NCBI GenBank assembly: GCA_963565915.1
Contig: OY751493.1
Span: 4,154,001 to 4,218,000, forward strand
Direction: 5' to 3'
Source: Entoloma clypeatum
Taxonomy: Eukaryota; Basidiomycota; Agaricomycetes; Agaricales; Entolomataceae
DNA: 64,000 bases
Shown: piece after piece, positions 43,166-53,680 of the stretch
How the letters are laid out: the number at the start of each line of letters is the position of its first letter
Numbering within the stretch: position 1 is the stretch's first letter
Program-made: the position numbers and the translations under genes
Notes under the pieces: generated by a model
Database searches by the model: none
The model's input: only the letters and a program-made list of their open reading frames with translations
What the model was told of the DNA's origin: nothing

Positions 43166-43325
43166 GTTTGGACCGGTCCGGTCCAAGCAAAATGACATGC
43201 CGAGACTGGTTCCCCCCAGTTCAGTCTCGGTCTATTGTATTTCTGAGTCATTGAAAGACTGGTCTGGTCTCGGTCCACCCGCTTTTGGGGCAAAAAACCA
43301 AACCAAACCAAACCCTCAAACACTA
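43166..43325. mobile_element. hAT-like element fragment (right end), GACCGGTC-word family
   Basis: Matches 18329-18501 closely, including the end CCCTCAAACACTA. The left part of the element is missing, presumably because Cop-A inserted in it and the far side was lost. The right junction is inside a reversed Gyp-A gag. Confidence 0.75.
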
Positions 43326-43712
43326 GGTGCTACAGTCCTTGGCAAGGTGACTGAAGTGTTGACAGTTGTAGCAACGGGCTACTCCTGCTTTGTCGATCTC
43401 CATGGCCTTGTCCTGACCACCATAAGTGGTACCCGATCCGGTGCGCATGTCACCACCACCTTGGATGACCAGTGTGTGTCCTTCCATCTGTTGTCCCTTG
43501 TTTTGAATCTCTTTTGCATACTAGGAGTATGTCTTGCCATCACTAGCCACTTGTTCAGAGATTCTGCGGTTGATGTTCTTTTCTAGGGTGTATTTCCCAG
43601 TTTCTTTGCCAAGGTTTGACAGCTTCAAGAGCTCTTCAAATTCATCCAAGAATTCATTGACAGTGCATTTCTCTTGTCTCAGGACTTCGAGTCTTGCTTT
43701 GGCAGCAACCGA
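43326..43712 (-). pseudogene. Gyp-A gag, 3' half, inverted
   Basis: Minus strand reads SVAAKARLEVL, CTVNEFLDEFEELLKLSNLG and RRISEQVASDGK, the part of gag that follows the site where Gyp-B inserted at 33080. ACAAG at 43713-43717 is the second TSD copy. It ends at about the first zinc knuckle, where the hAT-like fragment abuts. Confidence 0.82.
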
Positions 43713-43717
43713 CTTGT

Positions 43718-44019
43718 TGTTGAGGCAATGCTAAGTCAAACGATGTCACGAGCCCAAACTTAGGAACGAAGTGGAGAAGTGATAAGAGAACTGTATTGCC
43801 AAGAGACCCAGCGGGAATCTCAAGAGAACAAGCTATCAAATACAAGTGAAAGTACCCTACTTATATATGTAAATACCATGAGGCTGCATTGAGGCAGCGT
43901 CATGCTGCATGACTCCGGATCCTTCACATCCTGCTGCATGATAATGATAAGATCTCCTCATGTACAATATGATGTAGATAAGATAAGATAAAGTGAAAAG
44001 TGAAAATATGATCATAACA
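43718..44019 (-). repeat. Gyp-B 3' LTR (inverted)
   Basis: Reverse complement of TGTTATGATC...CCTCAACA, 302 bp. On the minus strand it is preceded by GGGGTAA, the end of the Gyp-B polypurine tract. Confidence 0.85.
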
Positions 44020-44026
44020 TTACCCC

Positions 44027-44468
44027 TGTAAGGGCAACCACTTTCACTTTTTACTTTTCCTTTCCTTTCTTCCTTTCCTTTCTATTCCACCATCTCCGAC
44101 ATCCTCTGATCGTATCCGCTGTCTCCGCTGTCTCCGACATCTTATCCGCCTCTCCGCATCCAACAACTCCGCCCCCATCCGCTACTCCGCACGTCGGATC
44201 GCAGGTACTATCATTCATCTTGTTTCCATTCATCCTTCATCGCTACTCCCAATCATTGCTCATCATTCATGCGTCTCATTTTATCTCTTATTTCATATCT
44301 CATTTTACTATTTATCTCACTAGCTTGCAGGGGAATCCTTAGAACTTTCTCTTCGGATCTCCCTTGCAAGGTGTGTGTTGTATTACTTATCAGACTGCTC
44401 AATCTAAACTTCGGATCTCCCTTGCAAGTATCTGAGTTTGAGTCTTGGATTGTAAGGTCACCCTTACA
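44027..44468 (+). repeat. Gyp-C LTR (5' LTR)
   Basis: TGTAAGGGCAACC...GTCACCCTTACA, 442 bp, inserted at GGGGT (reverse strand, 44022-44026). A gag frame follows on the plus strand, which gives its orientation. Confidence 0.82.
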
Positions 44469-44515
44469 GTAGAAAGTTCTCTTCTAATTGGACCGGGTCT
44501 GATTGCATCATTGTC

Positions 44516-45036
44516 ATGATTCCATGCTTCAGAGCAGCTTCGTCTGCATCCAACTCCGATACATCTCACACCCCTTCCAGTTCTTCTAATTATCTCTCCG
44601 TAACTGGTGATTCTGCTCCACACATAGTAATGGACGACCCCAATCGCCTTGAACAGCTCGAGCATGAGTTCCAGGAACAACATCAAACTCTCGCTGATAT
44701 CTCAACTCAACTTGACCAACTCCTCCTTGCCTTCAACGCAATTCCTGCCCCAGCTCCGCCACCTATCCCACCTGCTCCCGCACCCACTATTATACCCGCT
44801 CCGCTCGCTCCGGCCAATCCGGGTGTGCATTGAGAAAAACCTGCCAATCTGTCGGACTTCGATGGATCACGCACAAATGGCTGGACCTTTCTAAACTCCT
44901 GTGAATTGTTTATGGGGCTGGTTCCGGAACAGTTCGCAGACGACCACGCTAAAATTTATTGGGCTTTATCTTTCATGAAGAATGGAGATGCAGCATGCGT
45001 TGCGGATCACATTATCCAACAGGAGCGGAGGACCGG
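44516..45036 (+). pseudogene. Gyp-C gag, N-terminal part
   Basis: Frame starts MIPCFRAASSAS; a second ATG, MDDPNRLEQLEHEF, at 44631 is the more usual gag start. Coiled coil, then a Pro-rich linker, a TGA at about 44833, then FDGSRTNGWTFLNSCELFMG and AKIYWALSFMKNGDA. Cut by a Gyp-A LTR after IIQQERRTG. Confidence 0.75.
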
Positions 45037-45437
45037 TGTTATGCTTAACAAACCGTTCCAAGGTTCGGGCAGAGTATGCAGGAAAGTGGAAAGGCGAAGA
45101 GCAAAGTGATTGCTAAATCTAAGGAATCTACTACAGTACTAGAGGTTTATATAGGTACTGACTATAGGCGGTAGCGGATGAGTCAGTACTGCGGAAGGCA
45201 GTGCGCATGAGTAAGGCGACTGCGGAAGGCAGTGCGCATGAGTAAGACGACTGCGGAAGGCGAGTCAGCGTGGGAGCGAAGTATACTAAAGGGGATGACG
45301 AAGTAATGTAATGAGTCAGACTGGGAACCAAAGGTTGCAAAAGTAGATATTAGACATAGTAAGTTCGTAAGAGGGCGCCGAGTCGGGCCGATAAGTAAAA
45401 GATATGACATGGTGCTCATACCGTAGAGTCCGTAACA
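45037..45437 (-). repeat. Gyp-A LTR (3' LTR of minus-strand copy)
   Basis: 401 bp, TGTTATGCTT...CCGTAACA on the plus strand. Contains three CTGCGGAAGGC-type units. Confidence 0.88.
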
Positions 45438-45471
45438 TGTTCCCCTCTCCAAGCTCTGTGTCCTGACAGAG

Positions 45472-45843
45472 TCACTGTCCCCATCCCTCGTTGTTGCCGG
45501 GATCGGACCAGTTCGGACTCTCCTTGAGGCTCCAATCATATATCAACTCCTCATTGATGGCTACGGCAAGTTCAAGGCCTTTGATGGCCAGCTGAATACG
45601 TCGATTCTCGATCACGAGGGTGCTGGTGTAATTTCCGAGAATTTGTTTTTCCTCGGGAGTCGGGGCGACGGGGAGATTGGACAGTGAGTGAAGCCGGATA
45701 TGCATCTGGCGATGAAGGAGGTCGGCAAGGGAAGTTTCGAGGGCGTGGATTTGGTCTCTCATGGAGAGCGCTTCGTTCATAAGGGTGGCGATGGCGGGGT
45801 TGATGTCGGTGGTGGAGGTGGAGGTAACGGTGGTGTTGGACAT
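45472..45843 (-). CDS. Extra small ORF in env position of Gyp-A
   Basis: 123 aa, start MSNTTVTSTSTTDINPAIAT at 45843, stop at 45472. It lies between the pol stop (45978) and the 3' LTR (45437), separated from pol by about 135 bp. Ser/Thr-rich N-terminus, then a helical, coiled-coil-like run (MNEALSMRDQIHALETSLAD), a loop with Pro, then AIKGLELAVAINEELIYDWS and the C-terminus SDPGNNEGWGQ. No signal peptide or membrane segment. The copy at 53359-53646 keeps the frame with a 28-residue in-frame deletion and few substitutions. I do not recognise the family; a nucleocapsid or accessory role is only a guess. Confidence 0.65.
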   Translation of the reverse strand: MSNTTVTSTSTTDINPAIATLMNEALSMRDQIHALETSLADLLHRQMHIRLHSLSNLPVAPTPEEKQILGNYTSTLVIENRRIQLAIKGLELAVAINEELIYDWSLKESPNWSDPGNNEGWGQ

Positions 45844-45977
45844 GGCGGTGAGGATGGTTGAGAGATAGAAGAAAAAGAGGGAGGCTATATTGGGCAGGGA
45901 AAAGGGCTAGAGCAGGGAACTCGGTGTGTGGTTGACTGATGAGGTCGATACTTGTCATGGATTCCGAGGGCTGTCTT

Positions 45978-48360
45978 TTATCGTGGGCGAGACGGGTTCT
46001 GCCGATGGAAATCACAAATCAAATCTTGAGTGTTCTGAACATTAGCTCGAGGTTCTCATGTGTTCTCTTCTGGACCATATCCTTCCCACTGGACGAGGTA
46101 CTGGATCTTTCCACGGAACTTTTGAGAGTCTAGGATCGTAGACACATGGTACTCTTCTCGTCCTTCAACGATGATCGGATCAGGGGCTGGTTTCTGTTTC
46201 TGGATGGCGTACTTCGGAGTTTCATATGGTGACAACAGGGTCTCATTGAACACAGGGTGAATCATCTTCCAAGTCTTCGGAAGATCAAGAAGGCATGCGC
46301 TAGCTCCTTTCTTCTCTAGGACTTTGAATTGCCCATGTCAGAGTGCATCAAGGGGCGATCGGTCCTGATGTTAGTCCCTTCCAGCCACACCTTGTCTCCG
46401 ATGCGGTAGTCCCGAGATGGACTTCGCCGTGTGTCAACTGTCTTCTTCATCTGATCCTGTGCTTGTTTCAGCGCGGCATTGGCTTCTTCTCGTGCCTGTT
46501 TAAGTTTTTTCAAGAAGTCGTTAGCAGCCGGATTAGTATCTTCTAACACGAGCTCTCCCTTCCACGGATGTAAACCGTAGTTGAGGTAGAATGGGGTGTG
46601 CTTCGTTGCCTGATGTTCTTTGTCATTGTACTGGAACTCTGCGATTGCGATCCATTCAGCCCAATCATCCTGTAGATGGTTGACAAAGTTTTGTAAGAAT
46701 GCTTCCGTCTCCTGATGCGATCGCTCGGCCTGTCCATCAGTCTGTGGGTGGTATGCGGTGGACAGGTTCCTCTTGATCCCTAACATGCGGCAGAGTATCT
46801 CCATGAACTTCGCAGCGAACTGCGGTCCCCTATCGCTGATGAACTTCTTGGGGATCCCATGAAGCTTCCATATCTGATCTCGATAGATCTTGGCTAATCC
46901 TTTGGCTGATAGTTCCACGGTTGTTGGAATGAGGTGAAGCATCTTCGAATGTCTATCCGTGATGACCAGAATTGCGTTTTTTCCATCAGATTCTGGTATT
47001 GGTCCCACAACGTTGATTCCTATGTCTTCCCATGGGTGACTTGGTGCTGCATGGGGATGTAGCGGAGCATGTCGCTTTTGTCGGTTAATCTTGTTGCGTT
47101 GACAAGTGTCGCAACCCTTCACGTACTTCTTCACATCATGCAGTATGGTAGGCCACCAGTAGGTGCGAGTGAGGAGTTCATGTGTCCGGTACTATCCTGG
47201 ATGTCTGGCCACTGGTGCATCGTGTGACTCGAACATCAATTCTTGTCGTAATTGTGGGTCTGGCGGGACATAGACTCGTTCTCCTGCATAGGTGATCCCA
47301 TTCTCCTGCTGATACCAATGAGGATTCTTTTTTAAACCCTGGGCTACTTCTGTCTCCATGCGGTTTGAGGATGTCCAGCCACTGGTGCATCGTGTGATTC
47401 AAACATCAGTTCTTGACGCAGTTGTGGGTCTGGTGGAACATAGACTCGTTCGCCTGCATATGTGATGCCGTTTTCCTGTTGATACCAATGAGGATTCTTC
47501 TTTAGACCCTGGGCTACTTCTGTCTCCATGTGGTTTGAACCCTTGATGGGGGCGATCCACGGATTTTCAATGGTCGTGATGTTTCCAATTTTGATGGAAT
47601 CAGATGTTTCACCCCCTTCAAAGAATTGTTCCTCCGTGAACATCTCTATTTGTACCACATCTTCTGATTCCAACCGTTTCAAGAATAGTCCCTCCTTGAG
47701 CATTTGGTCACTGTCTTGTGGTTCGAGTTCCGCTTCATACCAGGGTAAGCGCGACAGGATGTCCGCTTTCACATTAGTCTTGCCAGGCACATGCCATAAT
47801 TTGAAGTCATAGTCTTGTAACTTCATTTTCCAGTGTTGCTGTCGTTGATTCAGGTCCTGGGGACGACGGAAATATTCCAGGTTCTTGTGATCGGTCAAGA
47901 TCTCGAAACGTTCCCTGGCTTCAAGCAGATAGTGTCTCCAATCTTTCAATGCTTCCACGACTGCCAGAAGTTCCTTGTCGTATATCTCGTAATTCTGTTC
48001 GGCCGCGGACATGGTCCGCGACAAGAACGCAATGGGGTGCCATTTGTTGTTTTGCTTCTGAGAGAGTACTGCTCCAATTGCATAGCCCGATGCATCGGTT
48101 TCAACCCTGAACTGTCCCTCTGGTTGCGGTAATGCCAAGACTGGTGCCAATGTAATTGCCCGTATGAGACCTTCAAAGGCTTGCTGCTCTGTTGGTCTCC
48201 AAGTAAATGCTGTACCGCCGGTGAGCGCGGTGAGAGGTTTTGCGATGTTTGAGTACCCTTCAATAAAACGTGGATAGAAGTTGGCAAATCCAAGGAACCT
48301 CTGCACTTCCTTTTTTGATGTGGGTGCTCGCCAGTTTCGGATCATATCCACCTTCTCAGT
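45978..48360 (-). pseudogene. Gyp-A pol (RNase H, integrase, chromodomain), minus-strand copy
   Basis: Enters at the end of RT: DMIRNWRAPTSKKEVQRFLG. RNase H: FRVETDASGYAIGAVLSQKQ and EIYDKELLAVVEALKDWRHY. Integrase: CDTCQRNKINRQKRH, DIGINVVGPIPE, ISDRGPQFAAKF, DGQAERSHQETEAFL. Chromodomain: [16 protein letters not shown], followed by TGA where the other copy has Trp. A duplicated stretch of about 165 bp (47194-47359 repeated at 47368-47530) breaks the frame between RNase H and integrase. Confidence 0.85.
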
Positions 48361-48794
48361 TTCGATGTGAGTGTCCTAATCAATCTTCTGATAACGGTTG
48401 TCTGGACACCGATAAACTCTCTGATCTCTGTGATCCGACCTGTCTGAGGTCCTTCTTGAACGCGAAAGCTTTCGAGTTCGTTCTGTCAGGCGTTATAGCG
48501 CGCGATCTGGTGTTGCCGAGCAAGATGGATGCTCTCTGCTATCTTGCCGTGGGGGCGATGCTCGTCGTTGTGTAGTTCTTTGTCAAGCACCTGCTGTAGG
48601 ATGTGATGGATCTCGGACTCGATGTACTGCTGGATGAGCGCACAATCAATACTGTCTCAAGGACTTAGCTCCTCCTGTCGGGCTTCTGACGTGCTGAATG
48701 GGTTACTGCTGAAGTCTTCAAAGAAGCGTGACATCTTGACTCATCTGGTAGTTGCTCTCTTTGCTCTGGGCGAACCTAACAAGATTTAGCAACT
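48361..48794 (-). pseudogene. Gyp-A gag N-terminus and leader, minus-strand copy
   Basis: Leader as in other copies, then MSRFFEDFSSNPFSTSEARQ, keeping CGA (Arg) where other copies have TGA. Stops TGA at about 48660 (CGA at 61070) and 48487 (CGA at 61220). The frame ends at LTS and jumps into RT sequence at about 48360. Confidence 0.78.
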
Positions 48795-49195
48795 TGTTAT
48801 GCTTAACAAACCGTTCCAAGGTTCAGGCAGAGTATGCAGGAAGTGGAAAGGCGAAGAGCAAAGTGATTGCTAGATCGAAGGAATCTACTACAGTACAAGA
48901 GGTTTATATAGGTACTGACTATAGGCGGTAGCGGATGAGTCAGTACTGCGGAAGGCAGTGCGCATGAGTCAGGCGACTGCGGAAGGCTATGTACAATGAG
49001 TAAGCTGACTGCGGAAAGCAAGTCAGTGCGGGAGCGAAGTATACTAAAGGGGATGACGAAGTAATGTAGTGAGTCAGACTGGGAATTGAAGGTTGCGAAA
49101 GTAGACGTTAGACATAGTGAGTTCATAAGAGGGCGCCGAGTCGGGCCGATAAGTAAAAGATATGATGTGGTCCTCATACCGTAGAGTCCGTAACA
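48795..49195 (-). repeat. Gyp-A LTR (5' LTR of minus-strand copy)
   Basis: 401 bp, same boundaries as the LTR at 45037. Outer flank on the minus strand is GAAAG (49196-49200). Confidence 0.88.
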
Positions 49196-50005
49196 CTTTC
49201 CCAGTCCAGTTACAGCGAGCTGGGTCCACTCCATGTGATCCTGGTATCAGAGTATCATGTCCAGGACCTCCGATATTGCTCCGGCGTCGTTCAGAGTACG
49301 GTGAACATTGTAAACAGGGATTGCCCATTGTAGCCGTCACGTCTGAGTCGATGTTTCTCTACCAGTGAGTGGTCAATGAAGGAGCTGGTCGCTCCACTAT
49401 TGAGCAGAGCCTTTTGTGAAAGGGTATCCTTGGTGTCCGTTGTCTCCAGAACAACATCTAGTTCAATAGCGTTGTCAGAGCCGTCGGAGGCCAGGATGTA
49501 TTTTTTCGGAAGTTGTCATTCCCATTTTTGGAGTCGGGGTCGGATGACTTTCAGAGTCAGGGTAGGTGTGACTGAGGGTTCATTCTGCGCTGAGTCATAG
49601 GGAGAAGAAGTAAAATCTGATTCATCTATAGACAAGGAAGCATAACAATTGCTACAACGAGGGCACACCATTCACTCATTGTCAGGGGAAAAATCCTCTT
49701 GTTTGTCTTCCGCTTGCTCCAACGCTCTGGCGACGTTGGAGGTAGATGCCACTGCATCTTTAGCGGCTAGTTGGTCCATCATGTACTCCTCCTGTTCGTC
49801 CAACGTCATGAATCAGATGTCGAATCGGAGTGGACACTCGCAACTGAAGTGACCCGTTTTACCACATCTGAAGCATACATTGGCATTCTTACCCCTGACG
49901 TGAGAGGCATCGATATCCATCGCATTGGGGTCGTGGACGGTCGGAGTCGGAGCAACAACTGTCGGAGGTGCACACGGAATATACGGAGGTGCACATGGAA
50001 TATAT
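49196..50005 (-). pseudogene. Gyp-C gag C-terminus and protease, inverted
   Basis: Minus strand reads CAPPTVVAPTPTVHDPNAMD, then the zinc knuckle CFRCGKTGHFSCEC, EQEEYMMDQLAAKDAVAST, and the protease ALLNSGATSSFIDHSLVEK (the usual D of DSG is N here). It stops at GAAAG next to the Gyp-A LTR; the same Gyp-C gene continues on the plus strand at 54050. At 50005 it is joined head-on to Gyp-A protease at a shared TGGGAG(A/C)ACAT. Confidence 0.75.
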
Positions 50006-52650
50006 TGGGAGAACATCAGGAAACCATGGAAGCAATGGTACTGGACATTGGAAGAACGGACATGCTCTTGGGACATGACTGGTTGGTACACCACAACCCC
50101 ACAATCAATTGGACAACCGGCGTGGTAACATGTAACCGGTGCCCAACAACATGTCGAACCAAACACTCAGATTTCAGGGTTAACCTTGATGGTTGCAAAC
50201 ACTGGGTTCGCATGGTTGAGGTGTGCGACAAAGATGCACCCAAAAAGTCGGATCAGAAATGGAAGCCTGGAGACCCTAACTTGGAAGCTGTCACTCCCAC
50301 ACCACCTCCCACAACCAAACGACCCTCATATGTTGAACGATTTGCTCATCTCTTCGAGAAGGAGAACTTTGATAAGATCCCAAAGGAGAGGGAATGGGAC
50401 CATGGTATCGAACTTACACCGGACGCACCAAAGGAACTAGGGGGAAATACATATCCTATGACGCAAAAGGAACAAGAGGAATTGGACGCATTCATTGACG
50501 AGGGTCTAGCAACAGGAAAGATCCGCCCATCCAAATCCCCTTATGCCTCCCCTTGCTTCTTCATCAACAAGAAGGATGGCTCCAAACGATTGGTACAAGA
50601 TTACCGCATGGTCAATAAATTCACGGTCAAAGACAAGTTCCCACTCCCACGAATATCCGATCTCTTGGACGTACTGAAAGATGCGGTCTACTTCAATAAA
50701 ATGGACATCATGTGGGGTTATAACAACGTCCGGATTAAGGAGGGCGATGAATGGAAAGCTGCCTTTCTCACCAGTCGAGGATTGTTTGAACCATTGGTCA
50801 TGTTTTTCGGTCTTTGCAACTCCCCAGGAACGTTCTCTCGAATGATGGCTAGTCTATTCCGGGACCAGATCCGCCGACGTATCTGCATGATCTACATGGA
50901 TGACATCGTGGTTATTGGTAAAACCAAGGAAGAACTTGCGCGAAACACCAAAGAAATCCTACAGATCCTATCGGACAATGATTTGTTCCTAAAGGAGAAG
51001 AAGTGTGTATGGGAAGTAACAAAATGTCCTATATTGGGATATGTTGTTGGTGAGGCACGTGTCGAAATGAAAACTGAGAAGGTGGATATGATCCGAAACT
51101 GGCGAGCACCCACATCAAAAAAGGAAGTGCAGAGGTTCCTTGGATTTGCCAACTTCTATCCACGTTTTATTGAAGGGTACTCAAACATCGCAAAACCTCT
51201 CACCGCGCTCACCGGCGGTACAGCATTTACTTGGAGACCAACAGAGCAGCAAGCCTTTGAAGGTCTCATACGGGCAATTACATTGGCACCAGTCTTGGCA
51301 TTACCGCAACCAGAGGGACAGTTCAGGGTTGAAACCGATGCATCGGGCTATGCAATTGGAGCAGTACTCTCTCAGAAGCAAAACAACAAATGGCACCCCA
51401 TTGCGTTCTTGTCGCGGACCATGTCCGCGGCCGAACAGAATTACGAGATATACGACAAGGAACTTCTGGCAGTCGTGGAAGCATTGAAAGATTGGAGACA
51501 CTATCTGCTTGAAGCCAGGGAACGTTTCGAGATCTTGACCGATCACAAGAACCTGGAATATTTCCGTCGTCCCCAGGACCTGAATCAACGACAGCAACAC
51601 TGGAAAATGAAGTTACAAGACTATGACTTCAAATTATGGCATGTGCCTGGCAAGACTAATGTGAAAGCGGACATCCTGTCGCGCTTACCCTGGTATGAAG
51701 CGGAACTCGAACCACAAGACAGTGACCAAATGCTCAAGGAGGGACTATTCTTGAAACGGTTGGAATCAGAAGATGTGGTACAAATAGAGATGTTCACGGA
51801 GGAACAATTCTTTGAAGGGGGTGAAACATCTGATTCCATCAAAATTGGAAACATCACGACCATTGAAAATCCGTGGATCGCCCCCATCAAGGGTTCAAAC
51901 CACATGGAGACAGAAGTAGCCCAGGGTCTAAAGAAGAATCCTCATTGGTATCAACAGGAAAACGGCATCACATATGCAGGCGAACGAGTCTATGTTCCAC
52001 CAGACCCACAACTGCGTCAAGAACTGATGTTTGAATCACACGATGCACCAGTGGCTGGACATCCACGACAATATCGGACACACAAACTCCTCACTTGTAC
52101 CTACTGGTGGCCCACTATCCTGCATGACGTGAAGAAGTATGTAAAGGGTTGTGACACCTGTCAACGCAACAAGATCAACAGACAGAAACGACACGCTCTG
52201 CTACATCCCCATGCAGCACCAAGTCATCCATGGGAAGACATAGGGATTGACGTTGTGGGACCAATACCAGAGTCTGATGGAAAGAATGTGATTCTGGTCA
52301 TCACAGATAGACATTCGAAGATGATCCATCTCATTCTGACAACCATGGAATTATCAGCTGAAGGATTAGCCAAGATCTATCGGGATCAGATATGGAAGCT
52401 TCACGGGATCCCCAAGAAGATCATCAGCGATAGGGGACCACAGTTCGCTGCGAAGTTCATGGAGATACTCTGCCGCATGCTAGGGATCAAAAGGAACCTG
52501 TCCACCGCATACCACCCACAGACAGATGGACAGGCCGAGCGATCACAATCACAGAGTTCCAGTACAATGACAAAGAACATCAGGCGACGAAGCACACCCC
52601 ATTCTACCTCAACTATGGTTTACATCCCTGGAAGGGAGAACTTGTGTTAG
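50005..52650 (+). CDS. Gyp-A pol (protease end, RT, RNase H, integrase)
   Basis: Continuous frame. The in-frame codons before 50005 are antisense Gyp-C and not real. DIGRTDMLLGHDWLVHHNPT ends the protease. RT: INKKDGSKRLVQDYRMVNKF, MDIMWGYNNVRIKEGDEWKA, CMIYMDDIVVIGKT. RNase H: VETDASGYAIGAVLSQKQN. Integrase zinc: HDAPVAGHP ... CDTCQRNK; catalytic acids in DIGIDVVGPIPE and ISDRGPQFAAKF. After DGQAERS a deletion of about 100 bp shifts the frame, and it ends at 52650. The best-preserved Gyp-A RT in the window besides the one running off the right edge. Confidence 0.88.
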   Translation: MGEHQETMEAMVLDIGRTDMLLGHDWLVHHNPTINWTTGVVTCNRCPTTCRTKHSDFRVNLDGCKHWVRMVEVCDKDAPKKSDQKWKPGDPNLEAVTPTPPPTTKRPSYVERFAHLFEKENFDKIPKEREWDHGIELTPDAPKELGGNTYPMTQKEQEELDAFIDEGLATGKIRPSKSPYASPCFFINKKDGSKRLVQDYRMVNKFTVKDKFPLPRISDLLDVLKDAVYFNKMDIMWGYNNVRIKEGDEWKAAFLTSRGLFEPLVMFFGLCNSPGTFSRMMASLFRDQIRRRICMIYMDDIVVIGKTKEELARNTKEILQILSDNDLFLKEKKCVWEVTKCPILGYVVGEARVEMKTEKVDMIRNWRAPTSKKEVQRFLGFANFYPRFIEGYSNIAKPLTALTGGTAFTWRPTEQQAFEGLIRAITLAPVLALPQPEGQFRVETDASGYAIGAVLSQKQNNKWHPIAFLSRTMSAAEQNYEIYDKELLAVVEALKDWRHYLLEARERFEILTDHKNLEYFRRPQDLNQRQQHWKMKLQDYDFKLWHVPGKTNVKADILSRLPWYEAELEPQDSDQMLKEGLFLKRLESEDVVQIEMFTEEQFFEGGETSDSIKIGNITTIENPWIAPIKGSNHMETEVAQGLKKNPHWYQQENGITYAGERVYVPPDPQLRQELMFESHDAPVAGHPRQYRTHKLLTCTYWWPTILHDVKKYVKGCDTCQRNKINRQKRHALLHPHAAPSHPWEDIGIDVVGPIPESDGKNVILVITDRHSKMIHLILTTMELSAEGLAKIYRDQIWKLHGIPKKIISDRGPQFAAKFMEILCRMLGIKRNLSTAYHPQTDGQAERSQSQSSSTMTKNIRRRSTPHSTSTMVYIPGRENLC

Positions 52651-53225
52651 AAGATACCAATCCAGCTGCCAACGACTTCTTGAAAAAACTCAAACAGGCA
52701 TGAGAAGAAGCCAATGCAGCGCTGAAACAAGCACAGGATCAGATGAAGAAGACAGTTGACACACGGCGAAGTCCGTCTCGGAACTACCGCATCGGGGACA
52801 AGGTGTGGCTGGAAGGGACTAACATCAGGACCGATCGCCCCTCAAAGAAACTTGATGCACTCTGACATGGACCATTCAAAGTCCTAGAGAAGAAAGGAGC
52901 TAGCGCGTACCTTCTTGATCTTCCGAAGACTTGGAAGATGATTCACCCTGTGTTCAACGAGACCCTGTTGTCACCATATGAAACTCCGAAGTACGCCATC
53001 CAGAAAAAGAAACCAGCCCCTGATCCGATCATCGTTGAAGGACGAGAAGAGTACCATGTGTCTATGATCCTAGACTCTCAAAAGTTCTGCAGAAAGATCC
53101 AGTACCTCTTTCAGTGGGAAGGATATGGCCCAGAAGAGAACACATGGGAACCTCGAGCTAATGTTCAGAACGCTCAGGATTTGATCCATGATTTCCATTG
53201 GCAGAACCCATCTCGTCCACAATAA
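52651..53225 (+). pseudogene. Gyp-A integrase C-terminus and chromodomain
   Basis: Continues the integrase in other frames (GDKVWLEGTNIRTDRP at about 52800), then an open part 52938-53225 with [15 protein letters not shown] and the chromodomain [34 protein letters not shown]. The Trp that is TGA in the minus-strand copy is present here. Confidence 0.82.
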
Positions 53226-53358
53226 AAGACGAGTTCTCAAAACCCATGGCAGTATCGACCTCATCAGTCAACCACACACCGAGTTCCCTGCTCTAGTCTT
53301 TTCCCTGCCCAATATAGCCACCCCATTCTTCTTTTATCTCTCAACCATCCTCACTGCC

Positions 53359-53646
53359 ATGTCAAACACCATCGTTACCTCCACCTCCACCACCGACATC
53401 AACCCCACCATCGCCACCCTTATGAACGAAGCACTCTCCATGAGAGACCAAATCCATGCCCTCGAAACTTCCCTCGCCGACCTCCTTCATCGCCAGATGA
53501 ATATCCGACAAAATCGATGTATTCAGCTGGCCATCAAAGGCCTTGAACTTGCCGTAGCCATCAATGAGGAGTTGATATATGATTGGAGCCTCAAGGAGAG
53601 TCTGAACTGGTCCGATCCCGGCAACAACGAGGGATGGGGACAGTGA
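53359..53646 (+). CDS. Extra small ORF in env position of Gyp-A, second copy
   Basis: 95 aa, MSNTIVTSTSTTDINPTIAT to DPGNNEGWGQ. Same position relative to pol (134 bp after its stop) and LTR as the copy at 45472-45843. It lacks 28 internal residues without losing frame. Same helical segments, no signal or membrane segment. Confidence 0.65.
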   Translation: MSNTIVTSTSTTDINPTIATLMNEALSMRDQIHALETSLADLLHRQMNIRQNRCIQLAIKGLELAVAINEELIYDWSLKESLNWSDPGNNEGWGQ

Positions 53647-53680
53647 CTCTGTGAGGACACAGAGGTTGGAGAGGGGAACA

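Larger units (their letters stand above)
45037..49195 (-). mobile_element. Gyp-A copy with both LTRs and an internal deletion
   Basis: Minus-strand element: 5' LTR 48795-49195, gag start, then a deletion that removes the rest of gag, protease and most of RT, then RNase H, integrase, chromodomain, an extra ORF and the 3' LTR 45037-45437. The 5' flank is GAAAG; the 3' flank is not, so the two ends come from different insertions. Confidence 0.85.

Noticed and set aside
49771..50004. N-terminal extension of the 959-codon frame before Gyp-A protease
   Set aside because: It is antisense to a Gyp-C gag with a clear zinc knuckle; the frame is open by chance across the head-on junction at 50005.
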